The translations under genes were made by a program, and so were the position numbers. A stretch of DNA of 64,000 nt from Undibacterium umbellatum (GTDB lineage: Bacteria; Pseudomonadota; Gammaproteobacteria; Burkholderiales; Burkholderiaceae_D). A model generated the notes under the pieces. It was given only the letters and a program-made list of their open reading frames with translations. It ran no database searches and was not told the DNA's origin. Below, in pieces: positions 42,135 through 51,760 of the stretch (position 1 is its first letter; each line of letters opens with the position of its first letter). The stretch covers positions 1-64,000 of the forward strand of contig NZ_JACOFX010000022.1 in assembly GCF_014284125.1 (NCBI RefSeq), read 5' to 3'.

Positions 42135-44810
42135 TTATTTTGCCTTGCCCAGGTGCTGCAAGAAGTATGCTTCATATTTCTTGTGCCAGGTCTTTGCTTT
42201 GACCACACCACCCATGGCATGTTCGCCATCAGGATCCAGGAAAAGGTCGACCAGGGTTTCCTTGCCGTTTTCCAGCAATGAACGATAAACATTTACCGTA
42301 TCCTGGTACAGCACATTCGGGTCTTGCATGCCATGCACCAGCAACAGCGGCTTTTTCAAGCCCGCCGTTAAAGGCAGGAGCGAGTATTTACGCAAGTTTG
42401 GCTTGCTGCGCTCGGTCTTGCCTATGGTACGGCCGCTATACCAGCTATTATAGTTTTCCCACTCCGTCGGGCCAGCACCTGCGATGCCAGCGGCAAAAGT
42501 ATCCGGGCTGGTGTACATGGTGTACTGGGTCTGGAAGCCGCCAAAACTCCAGCCTGTCAAACCTATGCGCTTGCCATCAACGCCCAGGTTTTTTTGCATG
42601 TATTTGGTCAGGTCTTCGAGGTCTTCCGTCTGTGGTTTACCTACCTGTTCCCAATTGGCACCACTAAACTTGCGGCCATAATTGGAATGGCCACGCGGAT
42701 CCACTGCTACGGTGACATAGCCGTGCTTGGCAGCCATATACATACCGAACATGTAGGCAGTTTGCTGGAAGCTGTCTGTCTCGACAATATGCCTGTCATT
42801 CAAGGGGCCGCCATAGGTGTAGACGATGGCAGGGCGGCGGTCGGATGAACTCAGGTTGGCTGGTTTGAAGACATAAGCCTGTATCTTGTCGCCATGGCGA
42901 TTGGTGTAGCTGAAACGTTCAGGACGCTGCAGGTCTATCGCATTCCATTGCGGGTCATGGCTTTGCGTCAGTGTGGTGGATTTGGTGTTGGCAATATCCA
43001 CCAGTTTCAACTCAGGACGGTTTGACCATTGTCCTGCCATGCTGGCCAGTTTGTCACCGCTTTCTGTGACCGCGCTGGCGCGATGAAAATCACCAGGCTG
43101 TCCAATGGCCTTCATGTCGCCAGTTGCCAGGTCGACCTTGTAGGCATTCATTGCAGCGAAATCATCCTTGTTGGCGAGCACGAACATGGATTTGCTGTCT
43201 TCGCTAAAGCCTATGATGTTGTGGGCTTCAAAATCACCTTTGAGCAAAGGTTTTGCACTGCCATTGCTGACATCAATCAAATAGGGCTGGCGATAACCTT
43301 GTTCATCGAGTACGGCGATCAATTGCTTGCTGTCGGGTGTAAAGCGGGGCGCCAGTACGTTTACAACTTCATGACCGACATTGCCGCGTCTTTCCAATAC
43401 CATTTGTGGTTTGGCACCTTCTTCTGCCTTGCCTACATAGATGCGCAACAAGTCTTTTTCACGTTCCCAGGTAGAGAAGGTATAGCGACTACCATCCTTG
43501 GCCCAACTGACAGGGCTCATTTCAAACCACACATCGCCTCCGTCATTGGTAAAGACTGGTTGTGGCTGGCGTGCAGAGGCATCGCCAACACGGCGTATAT
43601 ACAAAGCAGTAGCGGGTATCTTGCGCTTGTCATCTGACACTTCGCGATTCACTTTTTTTGCAGTGGCGAAGCGTTCGCTGTAATTCATGATCTCGACTTG
43701 GCGCTCAGCAGGCGGAGTTGGCTTGCCACCTTCTGGTTTGGCATCCGGTGCTTCGGCGGAAATTGCCATCCATTGCTTGTCTTCACTCAACACTGTGTTG
43801 GCGATGCGGTATTTTTTATCGGCATCGTCAGGATGTATCAGTTCGCGGTTCAACTGGCGGATGGCGCTGCTGCTGAAGCTGGCGTTGAAAAGACGCTTTT
43901 CATCCATGTAGATATAGCCATTGTCATCTGCCTGATAGGCGACGATGCGTTCGGTTTTGTCAGTCTGTGTCAGGCGTTCTATCTTGCCGTCAACCGCATT
44001 CAGGCGGAATAAGTCACCACGGTACTGGAAGATCAGTTCATTCTTTTTATTTGCCCAGACTATGGCATCAACACCGGGATACAAATCGCTTGGCTTGAGT
44101 TTTTCTTTTTCCAGTTTCTTTTTGAGCTCGTCACGCAGTTCCCAGATTTCCTTGGTCTTGTTGTCGTCTTTTGCGTCTTTCTTCTCGTCCTTCTTGTCGC
44201 TGTCGTTTTTAGCTACGCTGGCTGCGCCTGTTTTCGCGGCAGCAGCAGCGGCTTTTTCCCTGGCTGCTTCAGCATCAAGTTCCGCTTTCTTGGCAGCGTC
44301 CTTGGCTTTTTTCTCGGCCAGTTCACGTTTCACTTCTTCCAGTGCTGCTTCTTCCCACTGCATCAAATTGACTTTTTCACCGCGCAGATAGGCTGCATGT
44401 GCTTCTGCCTTGGCCTGGCGTTCAGCTTCTTCTTTTTCTTTTTGTTTGGCTTTTTTATTGAAGCGCTCCCAGTCTTCCGGTGCGTCAAAAGTCTTCATCA
44501 GGGCAGGTGAAGTAATGCGCTTGGTTTCACCAGTCAGCGTGTCATGCACATAGAGATCAAAGCCATTTTCACCGAACGGGTTCCAGGTATAGGCCAGATA
44601 ACGGCCATCCTTGCTGAAATGTATATGACGGGCTGCCTGGCCTGCATAGCCTTTGGCGCGATATACCTGTTCCAGTGTCAGGTCTGCTGGCTTGATTTTG
44701 GCGATACTTGCAACAGCAGGTGCGGCATGAGCAGTTTCTTGAGGAAAGAGCAAGTTGGCCGCCCCGCTGAAAGCGAGCGCAATACTGACGGTGAGAATTT
44801 TCGGAGACAT
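42135..44810 (-). CDS. exported S9-family (prolyl oligopeptidase-like) peptidase with charged insertion
   Basis: A serine peptidase of 891 residues with a signal peptide (about 1-30). A beta-propeller-like domain occupies most of about 45-620 and the C-terminal alpha/beta-hydrolase domain carries the triad S755 (GWSFGG), D830 (GMQDPN) and H864 (DGEHAM), as in dipeptidyl-peptidase/acyl-aminoacyl-peptidase relatives. An unusual Lys/Glu/Ala-rich, coiled-coil-prone stretch interrupts the propeller at about residues 115-245. Probably periplasmic, degrading peptides. Followed by a strong terminator; monocistronic. Confidence 0.9.
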   Translation of the reverse strand: MSPKILTVSIALAFSGAANLLFPQETAHAAPAVASIAKIKPADLTLEQVYRAKGYAGQAARHIHFSKDGRYLAYTWNPFGENGFDLYVHDTLTGETKRITSPALMKTFDAPEDWERFNKKAKQKEKEEAERQAKAEAHAAYLRGEKVNLMQWEEAALEEVKRELAEKKAKDAAKKAELDAEAAREKAAAAAAKTGAASVAKNDSDKKDEKKDAKDDNKTKEIWELRDELKKKLEKEKLKPSDLYPGVDAIVWANKKNELIFQYRGDLFRLNAVDGKIERLTQTDKTERIVAYQADDNGYIYMDEKRLFNASFSSSAIRQLNRELIHPDDADKKYRIANTVLSEDKQWMAISAEAPDAKPEGGKPTPPAERQVEIMNYSERFATAKKVNREVSDDKRKIPATALYIRRVGDASARQPQPVFTNDGGDVWFEMSPVSWAKDGSRYTFSTWEREKDLLRIYVGKAEEGAKPQMVLERRGNVGHEVVNVLAPRFTPDSKQLIAVLDEQGYRQPYLIDVSNGSAKPLLKGDFEAHNIIGFSEDSKSMFVLANKDDFAAMNAYKVDLATGDMKAIGQPGDFHRASAVTESGDKLASMAGQWSNRPELKLVDIANTKSTTLTQSHDPQWNAIDLQRPERFSYTNRHGDKIQAYVFKPANLSSSDRRPAIVYTYGGPLNDRHIVETDSFQQTAYMFGMYMAAKHGYVTVAVDPRGHSNYGRKFSGANWEQVGKPQTEDLEDLTKYMQKNLGVDGKRIGLTGWSFGGFQTQYTMYTSPDTFAAGIAGAGPTEWENYNSWYSGRTIGKTERSKPNLRKYSLLPLTAGLKKPLLLVHGMQDPNVLYQDTVNVYRSLLENGKETLVDLFLDPDGEHAMGGVVKAKTWHKKYEAYFLQHLGKAK

Positions 44811-45033
44811 GATGAAAACCTTGGTTTTAGTTTAATTAGCAGGTATGGGATTGATCAAGAGGTGATGTGCAAATGTCGATGTTAGCAAGCTATCGCCGGA
44901 ATTAACGCAATTTCCATAGACAAATGCCGTTGAAGACAGTTCCATAGGAAAACAAATTCTATGAAATTCGGTAGAAAATTTGCTTTTGACGTATTTAAGC
45001 GAAGATCGCTTAGTTTTTTTGCAGAAATAATCT

Positions 45034-45831
45034 TCAGGCAGATAGTTTGCGGTATTGCTGAGGGCTGAGTCCCATTCTGGATTTGAAGGCACTGCCCATG
45101 TGTGATTGATGAGCAAAACCACAATCTGCGGCGATATCAACTATGGATAAATTGCTATTACCGAGCAATGCCCGTGCCTTTTGCAATCTGCGCTCGGTGA
45201 TATAAGTATGTGGAGTTGAACCTGTGGCATGTGCAAAGCTGCGCAAGAAACGCAGGAGCGACATATTGGCCATGGCAGCCATGACTTCCAGATTCAAGGC
45301 GGTATCAAGTTGATCTTCTATGTAGTCCAATATTTGCGCGTGTACATTTTTGTCTTTGGAGTATTGGCTGCGGGCAGTTGTCCTGGTGTTATGGAGAGTC
45401 AACCCTTGTTGTAAAAACAGGCTGGCTTTTTCTTCCAAAAGCAGAGGGTCAGGATAGCTCTGCAAGAGCAGCGAGCGTATTTGCCAGGCCAGCATGACTG
45501 CTAGTTTGTCACCATGAAATATTTTTCGTGGCGAAGAGGCTTGAAAGTCTGTTAACAGATCAGGCTCGGTGATATGCATTAACAGGTATTCACCGCCATG
45601 CGCAGATTCTGAAAACATCGGCAATCCAGCGCTGCTGATGGCGAAGTCACCCGGCCAGGCATCAAAGTCATGGCGGACATCGCTACCAATGGCATGCACA
45701 CCTTTCTGACGTGCAAATGCCAGACCGAGACTTGCATGGAACGATGTGCTACTGATGCTGTAAGGCAGGGCTGGTAATAATTCCAGTCTTCCCCACTTTA
45801 TATCGATGGTATCGATAAGATCCATGCTCAT
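45034..45831 (-). CDS. AraC-family transcriptional regulator
   Basis: It has 265 residues: an N-terminal cupin-like region (about 10-100) and a C-terminal AraC DNA-binding domain (about 170-262) with LEVMAAMANMSLLRFLRSFA and IVDIAADCGFAHQSHMGSAF. It is divergent from the Asp/Glu racemase gene (115 bases apart), which is its most likely target, and lies upstream of the S9 gene on the same strand. The inducer is unknown. Confidence 0.9.
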   Translation of the reverse strand: MSMDLIDTIDIKWGRLELLPALPYSISSTSFHASLGLAFARQKGVHAIGSDVRHDFDAWPGDFAISSAGLPMFSESAHGGEYLLMHITEPDLLTDFQASSPRKIFHGDKLAVMLAWQIRSLLLQSYPDPLLLEEKASLFLQQGLTLHNTRTTARSQYSKDKNVHAQILDYIEDQLDTALNLEVMAAMANMSLLRFLRSFAHATGSTPHTYITERRLQKARALLGNSNLSIVDIAADCGFAHQSHMGSAFKSRMGLSPQQYRKLSA

Positions 45832-45946
45832 TACAAAAGCTCTCCGCTGAAATTTCTTGATAGCCTGGAAAATGCTCTCTGCTTATTATAGAAGTATTCT
45901 ATCCTCAGGCCAGAACAGCGGCTTTTAATTTACGCATGGAGTTGCA

Positions 45947-46639
45947 ATGAAAACCATAGGCATGATAGGTGGCATGAGCTGGGAATCAACTATCCCTTAT
46001 TACAAGCAAATCAATGAAACCATCAAGGAAAAGCTGGGTGGCCTGCATTCTGCAAAAATCATCCTGTACAGCGTAGATTTTCACGAGATAGAAAGACTGC
46101 AACACGCTGGCGACTGGGAAGCTGCCGGTGTCATCCTCGCGCAAGCAGCCCGATCATTGGAACTGGCGGGTGCAGATTTCCTGGTGCTTTGTACGAATAC
46201 CATGCACAAGCTGGCACATGTTATTGAGGCCGCCGTAGCGATCCCCTTGTTTCATATCGCTGACCCTACTGCCCAAGCCATCAAGGATGCTGGCTATGAC
46301 AAAGTGGGATTGCTGGGCACGCGCTTTACCATGGAGCAGGATTTTTACCGCGAGCGTTTGCATAGCAAACATGGTTTGCAGGTGTTGGTGCCAGAGCTGG
46401 CTGACCGCGACATTATTCACCAGGTCATTTATGAAGAGCTGTGCCTAGGCAAGATCAACTCCACATCACGCCAGCACTATCGCCGCATCATGGCAAGCCT
46501 GAAAGATAGCGGGGCGCAAGCGATCATTCTGGGCTGCACCGAGATCAGCTTGTTGGTCGGACAGGATGATGCGGGCGTGCCGCTGTTTGATACAACGGCT
46601 ATCCATGCACGCAGTGCCGCATTATGGGTACTGACATAA
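45947..46639 (+). CDS. aspartate/glutamate racemase family protein
   Basis: A PLP-independent racemase of 230 residues, YgeA/RacX type. The two catalytic cysteines are visible in VLCTNTMHKL (near 85) and LGCTEISLL (near 197), and the N-terminal IGMIGGMSWEST is characteristic. It interconverts L- and D-forms of aspartate, glutamate or another amino acid; specificity cannot be read here. Expressed singly, divergent from an AraC gene. Confidence 0.92.
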   Translation: MKTIGMIGGMSWESTIPYYKQINETIKEKLGGLHSAKIILYSVDFHEIERLQHAGDWEAAGVILAQAARSLELAGADFLVLCTNTMHKLAHVIEAAVAIPLFHIADPTAQAIKDAGYDKVGLLGTRFTMEQDFYRERLHSKHGLQVLVPELADRDIIHQVIYEELCLGKINSTSRQHYRRIMASLKDSGAQAIILGCTEISLLVGQDDAGVPLFDTTAIHARSAALWVLT

Positions 46640-46647
46640 TTCAGCCT

Positions 46648-47535
46648 TCAATTGACCTTGCGTAAGGCTTCTCTCAGCGCAGGCAAGAAATTCTCTTTGA
46701 TTGTCGGGTCCGTGCTTTCCCGGACTGAAAAATACAGCGGTAGCAAAAAGGCGCTCACATTATGTCTTTGTGCCAGCCTGGCCTGGGTGTAGGGGCCGGG
46801 TTGTATACTGTTGTCCATGAGTTTGTTGAACCATAGATCCCAGTCGCGCTTGTTGAAACTGGGCGTTCGCGCCAGGTAAAACACGGCTGTCATCAGCCTC
46901 ACTCCTTCACCATACTGGTAGAAATGTGTTGAGGGCGCAATCTGCGACGTGATGGCTGCCAGCATGGTTTCATGCTGGGGTTTCTCTATGGCCGGGTTCA
47001 TCGCCAGTTGCAGTATCAGGTCGGCGCTATGGGCAATGCCGTGACGCCAGCCATCTTTAGGATCAAAACCGCGATAGTCGCGCAGGTTGGTCAGATAATG
47101 GCTACCTGCATTGACGATATCGACTCTCTCTTCTGCACTCAGATAAGATTTTTTTCTGTCCACCCGTACCAGTTCAGCCAACGTCAAAATCGCAAACGGC
47201 CGCAGGAAACTGGTAGCTTCATCAGCAGGTGCCTGCACTGCATTCAGCATTTTTATGCGCAAACTTGTCAATGTGGATAGGGTCAGCTTCTCGGCCCGCA
47301 TCCAGGCTGACAGTCCCTCGAAGGCCAGTTCATCACGCAATTCTCCATCCGCCACGCCCAGACAGTCTGCCGCAGAGAGCGCCAGATTCTGGCGCTTGCC
47401 ATCATCGTCCAACTTCCAGCCAACAGATTTAGCGGTTTTTAATTCGTGCTTGCTTGCTTCATCACAATCGGCAAGTGTCACTGTGGAAATGAATAGGAGA
47501 GGGAGCAGGCTAAAAGTAGAGATCAGGCGGTGCAT
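46648..47535 (-). CDS. exported DUF2785 protein
   Basis: A 295-residue protein with signal peptide (about 1-22, ending LADC). The DUF2785 domain is marked by YRGFDPKDGWRHGIAHSADL near 154-173, followed by helical repeats. Function of the family is unknown. The stop lies 8 bases from the convergent racemase stop with no hairpin between, so some read-through or antisense overlap is possible. Confidence 0.85.
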   Translation of the reverse strand: MHRLISTFSLLPLLFISTVTLADCDEASKHELKTAKSVGWKLDDDGKRQNLALSAADCLGVADGELRDELAFEGLSAWMRAEKLTLSTLTSLRIKMLNAVQAPADEATSFLRPFAILTLAELVRVDRKKSYLSAEERVDIVNAGSHYLTNLRDYRGFDPKDGWRHGIAHSADLILQLAMNPAIEKPQHETMLAAITSQIAPSTHFYQYGEGVRLMTAVFYLARTPSFNKRDWDLWFNKLMDNSIQPGPYTQARLAQRHNVSAFLLPLYFSVRESTDPTIKENFLPALREALRKVN

Positions 47536-47634
47536 AAGTGCTATCCATCATGGAAAGAAAAGATTGCCAAGTGTGCCATGCCAACTTTTTCTTGTCATGC
47601 GCCACAAAAAACTTGCGCAAAAAATATTGAGTTG

Positions 47635-47656
47635 GTGCTATAGTTAACTACAACAC
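47635..47656. promoter_or_regulatory. 22-bp palindrome, candidate operator of the YtrA-like regulator
   Basis: A near-perfect palindrome centred on TAGTTAACTA (47641-47650) with flanking GTGCTA and CAACAC (three outer base pairs conserved, then two transitions). It lies about 75 bases before the GntR-family gene and its ABC partner. YtrA-type repressors bind such dyads at their own promoters (established for the family); the binding here is inferred. Confidence 0.5.
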
Positions 47657-47728
47657 TAATTTACTTGAGTGATGGCGCTATAAAAGTATCAATCTCGCTG
47701 TCCAGGGTATTCACAGGAAGGTGCAAGC

Positions 47729-48097
47729 ATGAGTGTTAACTGGAATGATCAGACGCCGATCTATCGGCAGTTGAAACAGAGGGTGCTGGGCATGATGCTG
47801 GATGGCTTGTTAAAGCCAGGCGATGCCTTGCCCTCAGTCAGACAGGTGGCGGCTGAGTATCAACTCAATCCGATCACGGTATTGAAAGCCTATCAGGAAT
47901 TGGTAGATGAAGAACTCGTCGAAAAACGGAGAGGTGTAGGCATGTATATGACCGAATCAGCACTCGATAAATTGCTGGCGAATGAACGTCAGCGTTTTAT
48001 TGAAGAAGAATGGCCAGCCATGCTGGAGCGCATACGCAGGCTGGGGTTGGATGTGCAGCAATTGCCGGGTCTGATGACGACAGGGGGAGACAAATGA
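47729..48097 (+). CDS. GntR-family regulator, YtrA type
   Basis: A short GntR-type repressor of 122 residues: winged helix at about 10-76 (LPSVRQVAAEYQLNPITVLKAY) and a small C-terminal helical tail with no ligand domain, as in the YtrA subfamily. It is the first gene of an operon with an ABC ATPase and permease; its TGA overlaps the ATPase ATG. In this group the repressor controls the ABC exporter, which often responds to cell-envelope stress (family knowledge). Confidence 0.92.
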   Translation: MSVNWNDQTPIYRQLKQRVLGMMLDGLLKPGDALPSVRQVAAEYQLNPITVLKAYQELVDEELVEKRRGVGMYMTESALDKLLANERQRFIEEEWPAMLERIRRLGLDVQQLPGLMTTGGDK

Positions 48098-48975
48098 GTA
48101 GCGTCACCGATACCGTAACCAGCAGCGTAATTTCCGCCCGTAGCATCAGCAAACAATATGGCAAACAACGGGTACTTGACGACGTCAGCTTCGAGATTGC
48201 TCCTGGTCGTATAGTAGGTTTGATAGGACCGAATGGCTCGGGTAAAACCACCACCCTCAAAGCGATACTGGGTCTGGGCAATTTTGATGGCGAGATGCAG
48301 GTGTTAGGCCTGGACCCGCGTACCCAGCGAGATGCGTTGATGAACGAGGTCTGCTTTATCGCCGATGTCGCCATTTTGCCGCGCTGGATCAAGGTGAAGC
48401 AGGCGATGGATTTCATTGCAGGAGTACACCCCAAATTCAACCGTGCCAAAGCTGAGAAATACCTTGCCAATACCAAGCTGACGCCAGACATGAAGGTCAA
48501 GTCCATGTCCAAGGGCATGATAGCACAATTGCATCTGGCGTTGATCATGGCCATTGATGCGAAACTGCTGGTGCTTGATGAACCTACCCTGGGTCTGGAT
48601 ATTCTGTACCGCAAACAGTTCTATCAAAATCTGCTGGAAGATTATTTTGATGAAAACAAAACCATCATCATCACTACGCATCAGGTAGAAGAAGTTGAAC
48701 ATATTCTCAGTGACGTGATTTTTATTGATGATGGAAAAATCGTGCTGGAAACCAGCATGGAGCAAATGGCCGAGCGCTTTGTCGAAGTCATGGTGGCACC
48801 GGAAAACATGGAAAAAGCCCTGGCATTGCAACCTATGGATCAACGGGCAGTATTTGGCAAAGTGGTGATGCTGTTCGATGGCGTTGCGCAGGAGATGCTG
48901 GCCAATTTAGGTGAAACACGCATACCCGGCGTGGCTGATTTGTTTGTCGCCAGCATGAAAGGAATCGCTAAATGA
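48094..48975 (+). CDS. ABC transporter ATPase (YtrB-like)
   Basis: An ATPase of 293 residues beginning at the ATG at 48094, with GGGGGAG 4 bases upstream; the open frame runs further back only inside the GntR gene. Walker A IGPNGSGKTTT near 43, Walker B LLVLDEPTLGLD near 161, H-loop TTHQVEEVEH near 193. The signature motif is altered: MSKGM replaces LSGGQ, as in other members of this exporter group. It partners the permease at 48972, overlapped by 4 bases. Confidence 0.92.
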   Translation: MSSVTDTVTSSVISARSISKQYGKQRVLDDVSFEIAPGRIVGLIGPNGSGKTTTLKAILGLGNFDGEMQVLGLDPRTQRDALMNEVCFIADVAILPRWIKVKQAMDFIAGVHPKFNRAKAEKYLANTKLTPDMKVKSMSKGMIAQLHLALIMAIDAKLLVLDEPTLGLDILYRKQFYQNLLEDYFDENKTIIITTHQVEEVEHILSDVIFIDDGKIVLETSMEQMAERFVEVMVAPENMEKALALQPMDQRAVFGKVVMLFDGVAQEMLANLGETRIPGVADLFVASMKGIAK

Positions 48976-49913
48976 AAGCCATGATCAGTCTTTTGAAGCG
49001 TGAATTTTGGGAGCATAAGGGCATGTTCCTGTGGACGCCCTTGTGTGTGGCTGCCGCCATCATATTTGTGTTTATCTTGCCTTTCCTGAAAGGGAATGCA
49101 TTATTTGGTGCCCGAATTTTAGGACGGGTAGAAGAATTTAAAGAAGACATTCCAAGAGTCAGTGAGCTATTGGCAAACATGTATTTGCTTTTCTCTGGAC
49201 CCTTGCTGGCAGTAATGGGCATCATTATTTTCTTTTACTGTCTGGGTGCTTTATTTGATGACAGGAGGGATCGTAGTATTTTGTTCTGGAAGTCTTTGCC
49301 TGCCTCGGATTTTCAAACGGTATTGTCCAAGTTGATCACCGCCAGTCTGATCGTCCCGGTGATATTTATCATGTGTGCCATCGCCATGTCTTTTGTCATG
49401 TTGATGATAGTCGGCATTGGATTGTCTAGCCAGGGTGTGTATGTATTTCAGGATCTGTTCTTGAATGGAAAATTGTATCTGGCACCCTTGCAGTTATTGG
49501 GTACCTTACCAGTGTATATCTTATGGGCTTTGCCAAGTATAGGCTGGTTGATGCTGGTGTCCAGTTGGGCGCATTCCAGGGTATTTTTGTGGGCGGTTGG
49601 CATACCATTGCTTTTGGTGTTTTTGGTGGGTATGCTGGATTTATTGCTGGGGCAAAACAGTGATATGAAGTGGTTCAGTGATTTGATTGTAGGACGTGCA
49701 TTGGGGGGAGTATTTCCAGGTGTATGGTTAGAGTTTGAGCATATCCCGCTTGCCAGCTTCACCCGCCCTGCAGGTGCCGGAGTAGATTTCGGCAAGGTGC
49801 TGTCTGTATCCTGGCAAACGATGCTTAGTCTGCAGTTATGGCTGGGTGTTGTGGCCGCAGCAGGGATGTTTTATATGACCGTGCGTTTGCGCCGCTGGCG
49901 TGAAGCTGCATGA
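48972..49913 (+). CDS. ABC exporter permease subunit
   Basis: An integral membrane protein of 313 residues with about six hydrophobic segments (first at about 19-36) and charged loops such as FDDRRDRSILFWKSLPASD near 94, typical of ABC-2 type exporters. It is the last gene of the GntR-ATPase-permease operon and is followed by a strong hairpin. Substrate unknown; envelope-stress compounds or peptides are the usual proposal for this type. Confidence 0.9.
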   Translation: MKAMISLLKREFWEHKGMFLWTPLCVAAAIIFVFILPFLKGNALFGARILGRVEEFKEDIPRVSELLANMYLLFSGPLLAVMGIIIFFYCLGALFDDRRDRSILFWKSLPASDFQTVLSKLITASLIVPVIFIMCAIAMSFVMLMIVGIGLSSQGVYVFQDLFLNGKLYLAPLQLLGTLPVYILWALPSIGWLMLVSSWAHSRVFLWAVGIPLLLVFLVGMLDLLLGQNSDMKWFSDLIVGRALGGVFPGVWLEFEHIPLASFTRPAGAGVDFGKVLSVSWQTMLSLQLWLGVVAAAGMFYMTVRLRRWREAA

Positions 49914-49923
49914 TGCAAGAAGG

Positions 49924-49955
49924 ACAGGGATTGCGGCAATAGACGCAATCCCTGT
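49924..49955. terminator. bidirectional terminator hairpin
   Basis: Perfect 12-bp stem ACAGGGATTGCG (49924-49935) and CGCAATCCCTGT (49944-49955) with an 8-base loop, between the exporter operon (+) and the EamA gene (-). T-runs are short. Confidence 0.7.
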
Positions 49956-49958
49956 GTT

Positions 49959-50831
49959 TCATCTTGATGGTCTCACCACGAGCGCCACACCTGCCAGCGC
50001 GATTACCATTCCCAGAATCGCCGTCATTGTCAGCTTCTCGCCAAACATCAGCCAGGCCATGGCAGCTGTGACGGCAGGAACCAGATACATATAGCTGGTG
50101 ACCTTGGTGGCTTCACCATGCCGTATCATGATAAACAGCACCGAGATGCCAACACCAGACAGGACAAATACTGACCATGCCATGGCGGCAAAGAACTGTG
50201 GTGTCCAGATGATGGTCTGGGTTTCCAAAGAAAGTGCAAATGGCAGCGTCACCAGTAAAGACGCGGCAAACTGTATGACTTGACCAGTCCTGACATCAAA
50301 GCTGGGGCAGGTTTTTTTCTGGTACAACGTACCTATGGTCATCGCAATCAACGCCATGACTGCCAGGGCTACGCTGCTGACAGACAAACCGATGACAGAG
50401 ATTTTATTGGCGACCACCAGTGCCACGCCACAAATGCCCAATGCCAGTCCAGCCCATTGTTTGCCGTAGATGCGCTCACCGATGATGGGGCCGAGGAAAG
50501 CAGTAAAGATAGGCTGGGTATTGGCAATTAGTGCGGCGACACCGGCTGGCATGCCGAGCTTGACGGCGCACCAGATGCCACCCAGGTACATGGCTTGCAT
50601 CAAGATACCTGCGATGGCGATCGGCAGCCAGAAGCGGCGCTCAGGCCAGGGTGCGCGCATGCTTAGTGCAAGTATCAACATGAATATAATCACACCCAGA
50701 TAGCGCAGGCATAAAAAAGTCAATGGCTCAGCATAGGGCAGTCCATATTTGGCAACGACATAACCGGATGCCCATATAAAAATGAAGATGGCGGGGAGAA
50801 AGCGTAATAGAGGAGAGGCTTTGGTTTGCAT
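49959..50831 (-). CDS. EamA/DMT-family transporter
   Basis: An inner-membrane protein of 290 residues with ten hydrophobic segments arranged as two EamA repeats (about 10-140 and 152-285). Motifs such as FIWASGYVVAKYG near 17 and LMFGEKLTMTAILGMVIALAGV near 262 are typical of RhaT/PecM-like metabolite exporters. Substrate is unknown. Monocistronic. Confidence 0.9.
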   Translation of the reverse strand: MQTKASPLLRFLPAIFIFIWASGYVVAKYGLPYAEPLTFLCLRYLGVIIFMLILALSMRAPWPERRFWLPIAIAGILMQAMYLGGIWCAVKLGMPAGVAALIANTQPIFTAFLGPIIGERIYGKQWAGLALGICGVALVVANKISVIGLSVSSVALAVMALIAMTIGTLYQKKTCPSFDVRTGQVIQFAASLLVTLPFALSLETQTIIWTPQFFAAMAWSVFVLSGVGISVLFIMIRHGEATKVTSYMYLVPAVTAAMAWLMFGEKLTMTAILGMVIALAGVALVVRPSR

Positions 50832-50924
50832 GCTGTTTAAAGAGTAGGGCGGTAGAGCATAGGGGGAAATTCCTGATGCTCATTTGAGCCATGATCTTCG
50901 CATAAACAGCTTGAGTGATGGATG

Positions 50925-50964
50925 AAAAAAAACCTGCGGTGCATATGCGTGCGCAGGTTTTTTT
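50925..50964. terminator. strong terminator downstream of sodB
   Basis: AACCTGCG (50931-50938) pairs with CGCAGGTT (50952-50959); eight A precede and seven T follow the stem, so it can terminate in both directions. It serves sodB on the minus strand. Confidence 0.88.
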
Positions 50965-51013
50965 CATCTGTGATGTGCATGTCTTGATGCGCCTTGCATC
51001 AAGACAAGCTGGC

Positions 51014-51592
51014 TCAGCCCAGGTTTGCTGTCGCAAATTCCCAGTTGACCAGTGCCCAGAATGCTTCCAGGTATTTTGGACGTGCATTGCGGTAGTCGAT
51101 GTAGTAAGCATGTTCCCACAGATCGCATGTCAGCAATGGTGTGTCCGCTGTTGTCAGTGGTGTGGCTGCATTGGATGTATTGACGATATCCAGTGTGCCG
51201 TCAGCCTTTTTGACCAGCCATGTCCATGAAGAACCGAAGTTACCTACGCAAGACTTGGTGAACGCGTCCTTGAATGCATCGAAAGAACCCCATTTGGCAT
51301 TGATGGCATCGGCCAGTTTGCCGCTTGGTACGCCGCCGCCGTTAGGTTTCAGGCCATTCCAGTAGAAAGTGTGGTTCCAGATCTGTGCTGAGTTATTGAA
51401 AATGCCGCCAGAAGATTTCTTGACGATTTCTTCCAGTGTGGAGTTTTCAAATTCTGTACCCTTGATCAGGTTGTTCAGATTGGTCACATAGGTTTGATGA
51501 TGCTTGCCATAGTGATATTCCAGAGTCTCCTGGGAGATATGTGGAGCCAAAGCATCCAGTGCATAAGGCAGTGCCGGTAAGGTATGTTCCAT
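51014..51592 (-). CDS. sodB: superoxide dismutase, Fe type
   Basis: It disproportionates superoxide in the cytoplasm. The protein is 192 residues from the ATG at 51592 (AAAGGA 7 bases upstream; the 29 upstream codons in frame are not protein-like). Metal ligands H27, H74, D157 and H161 are all present. Q70 in SAQIWNHTFYW is the second-sphere glutamine typical of iron enzymes. Length and order match Fe-SODs of betaproteobacteria. It often lies beside xseA in this group, as here. Confidence 0.97.
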   Translation of the reverse strand: MEHTLPALPYALDALAPHISQETLEYHYGKHHQTYVTNLNNLIKGTEFENSTLEEIVKKSSGGIFNNSAQIWNHTFYWNGLKPNGGGVPSGKLADAINAKWGSFDAFKDAFTKSCVGNFGSSWTWLVKKADGTLDIVNTSNAATPLTTADTPLLTCDLWEHAYYIDYRNARPKYLEAFWALVNWEFATANLG

Positions 51593-51760
51593 ATCGCGTC
51601 CTTTTATCGTGAGTTTATCATTTCCGGCAATCCGGAAAAGCCAGACCAGCATTGTAAGCTGTTGTACAAAAGCTTGCACGAAGGCTGATGCAAATTACGA
51701 GCAATTAGATATATATGCAAGAAATGATGAGAGACTTATGGCAGTCAGCTTGCATTCGAA

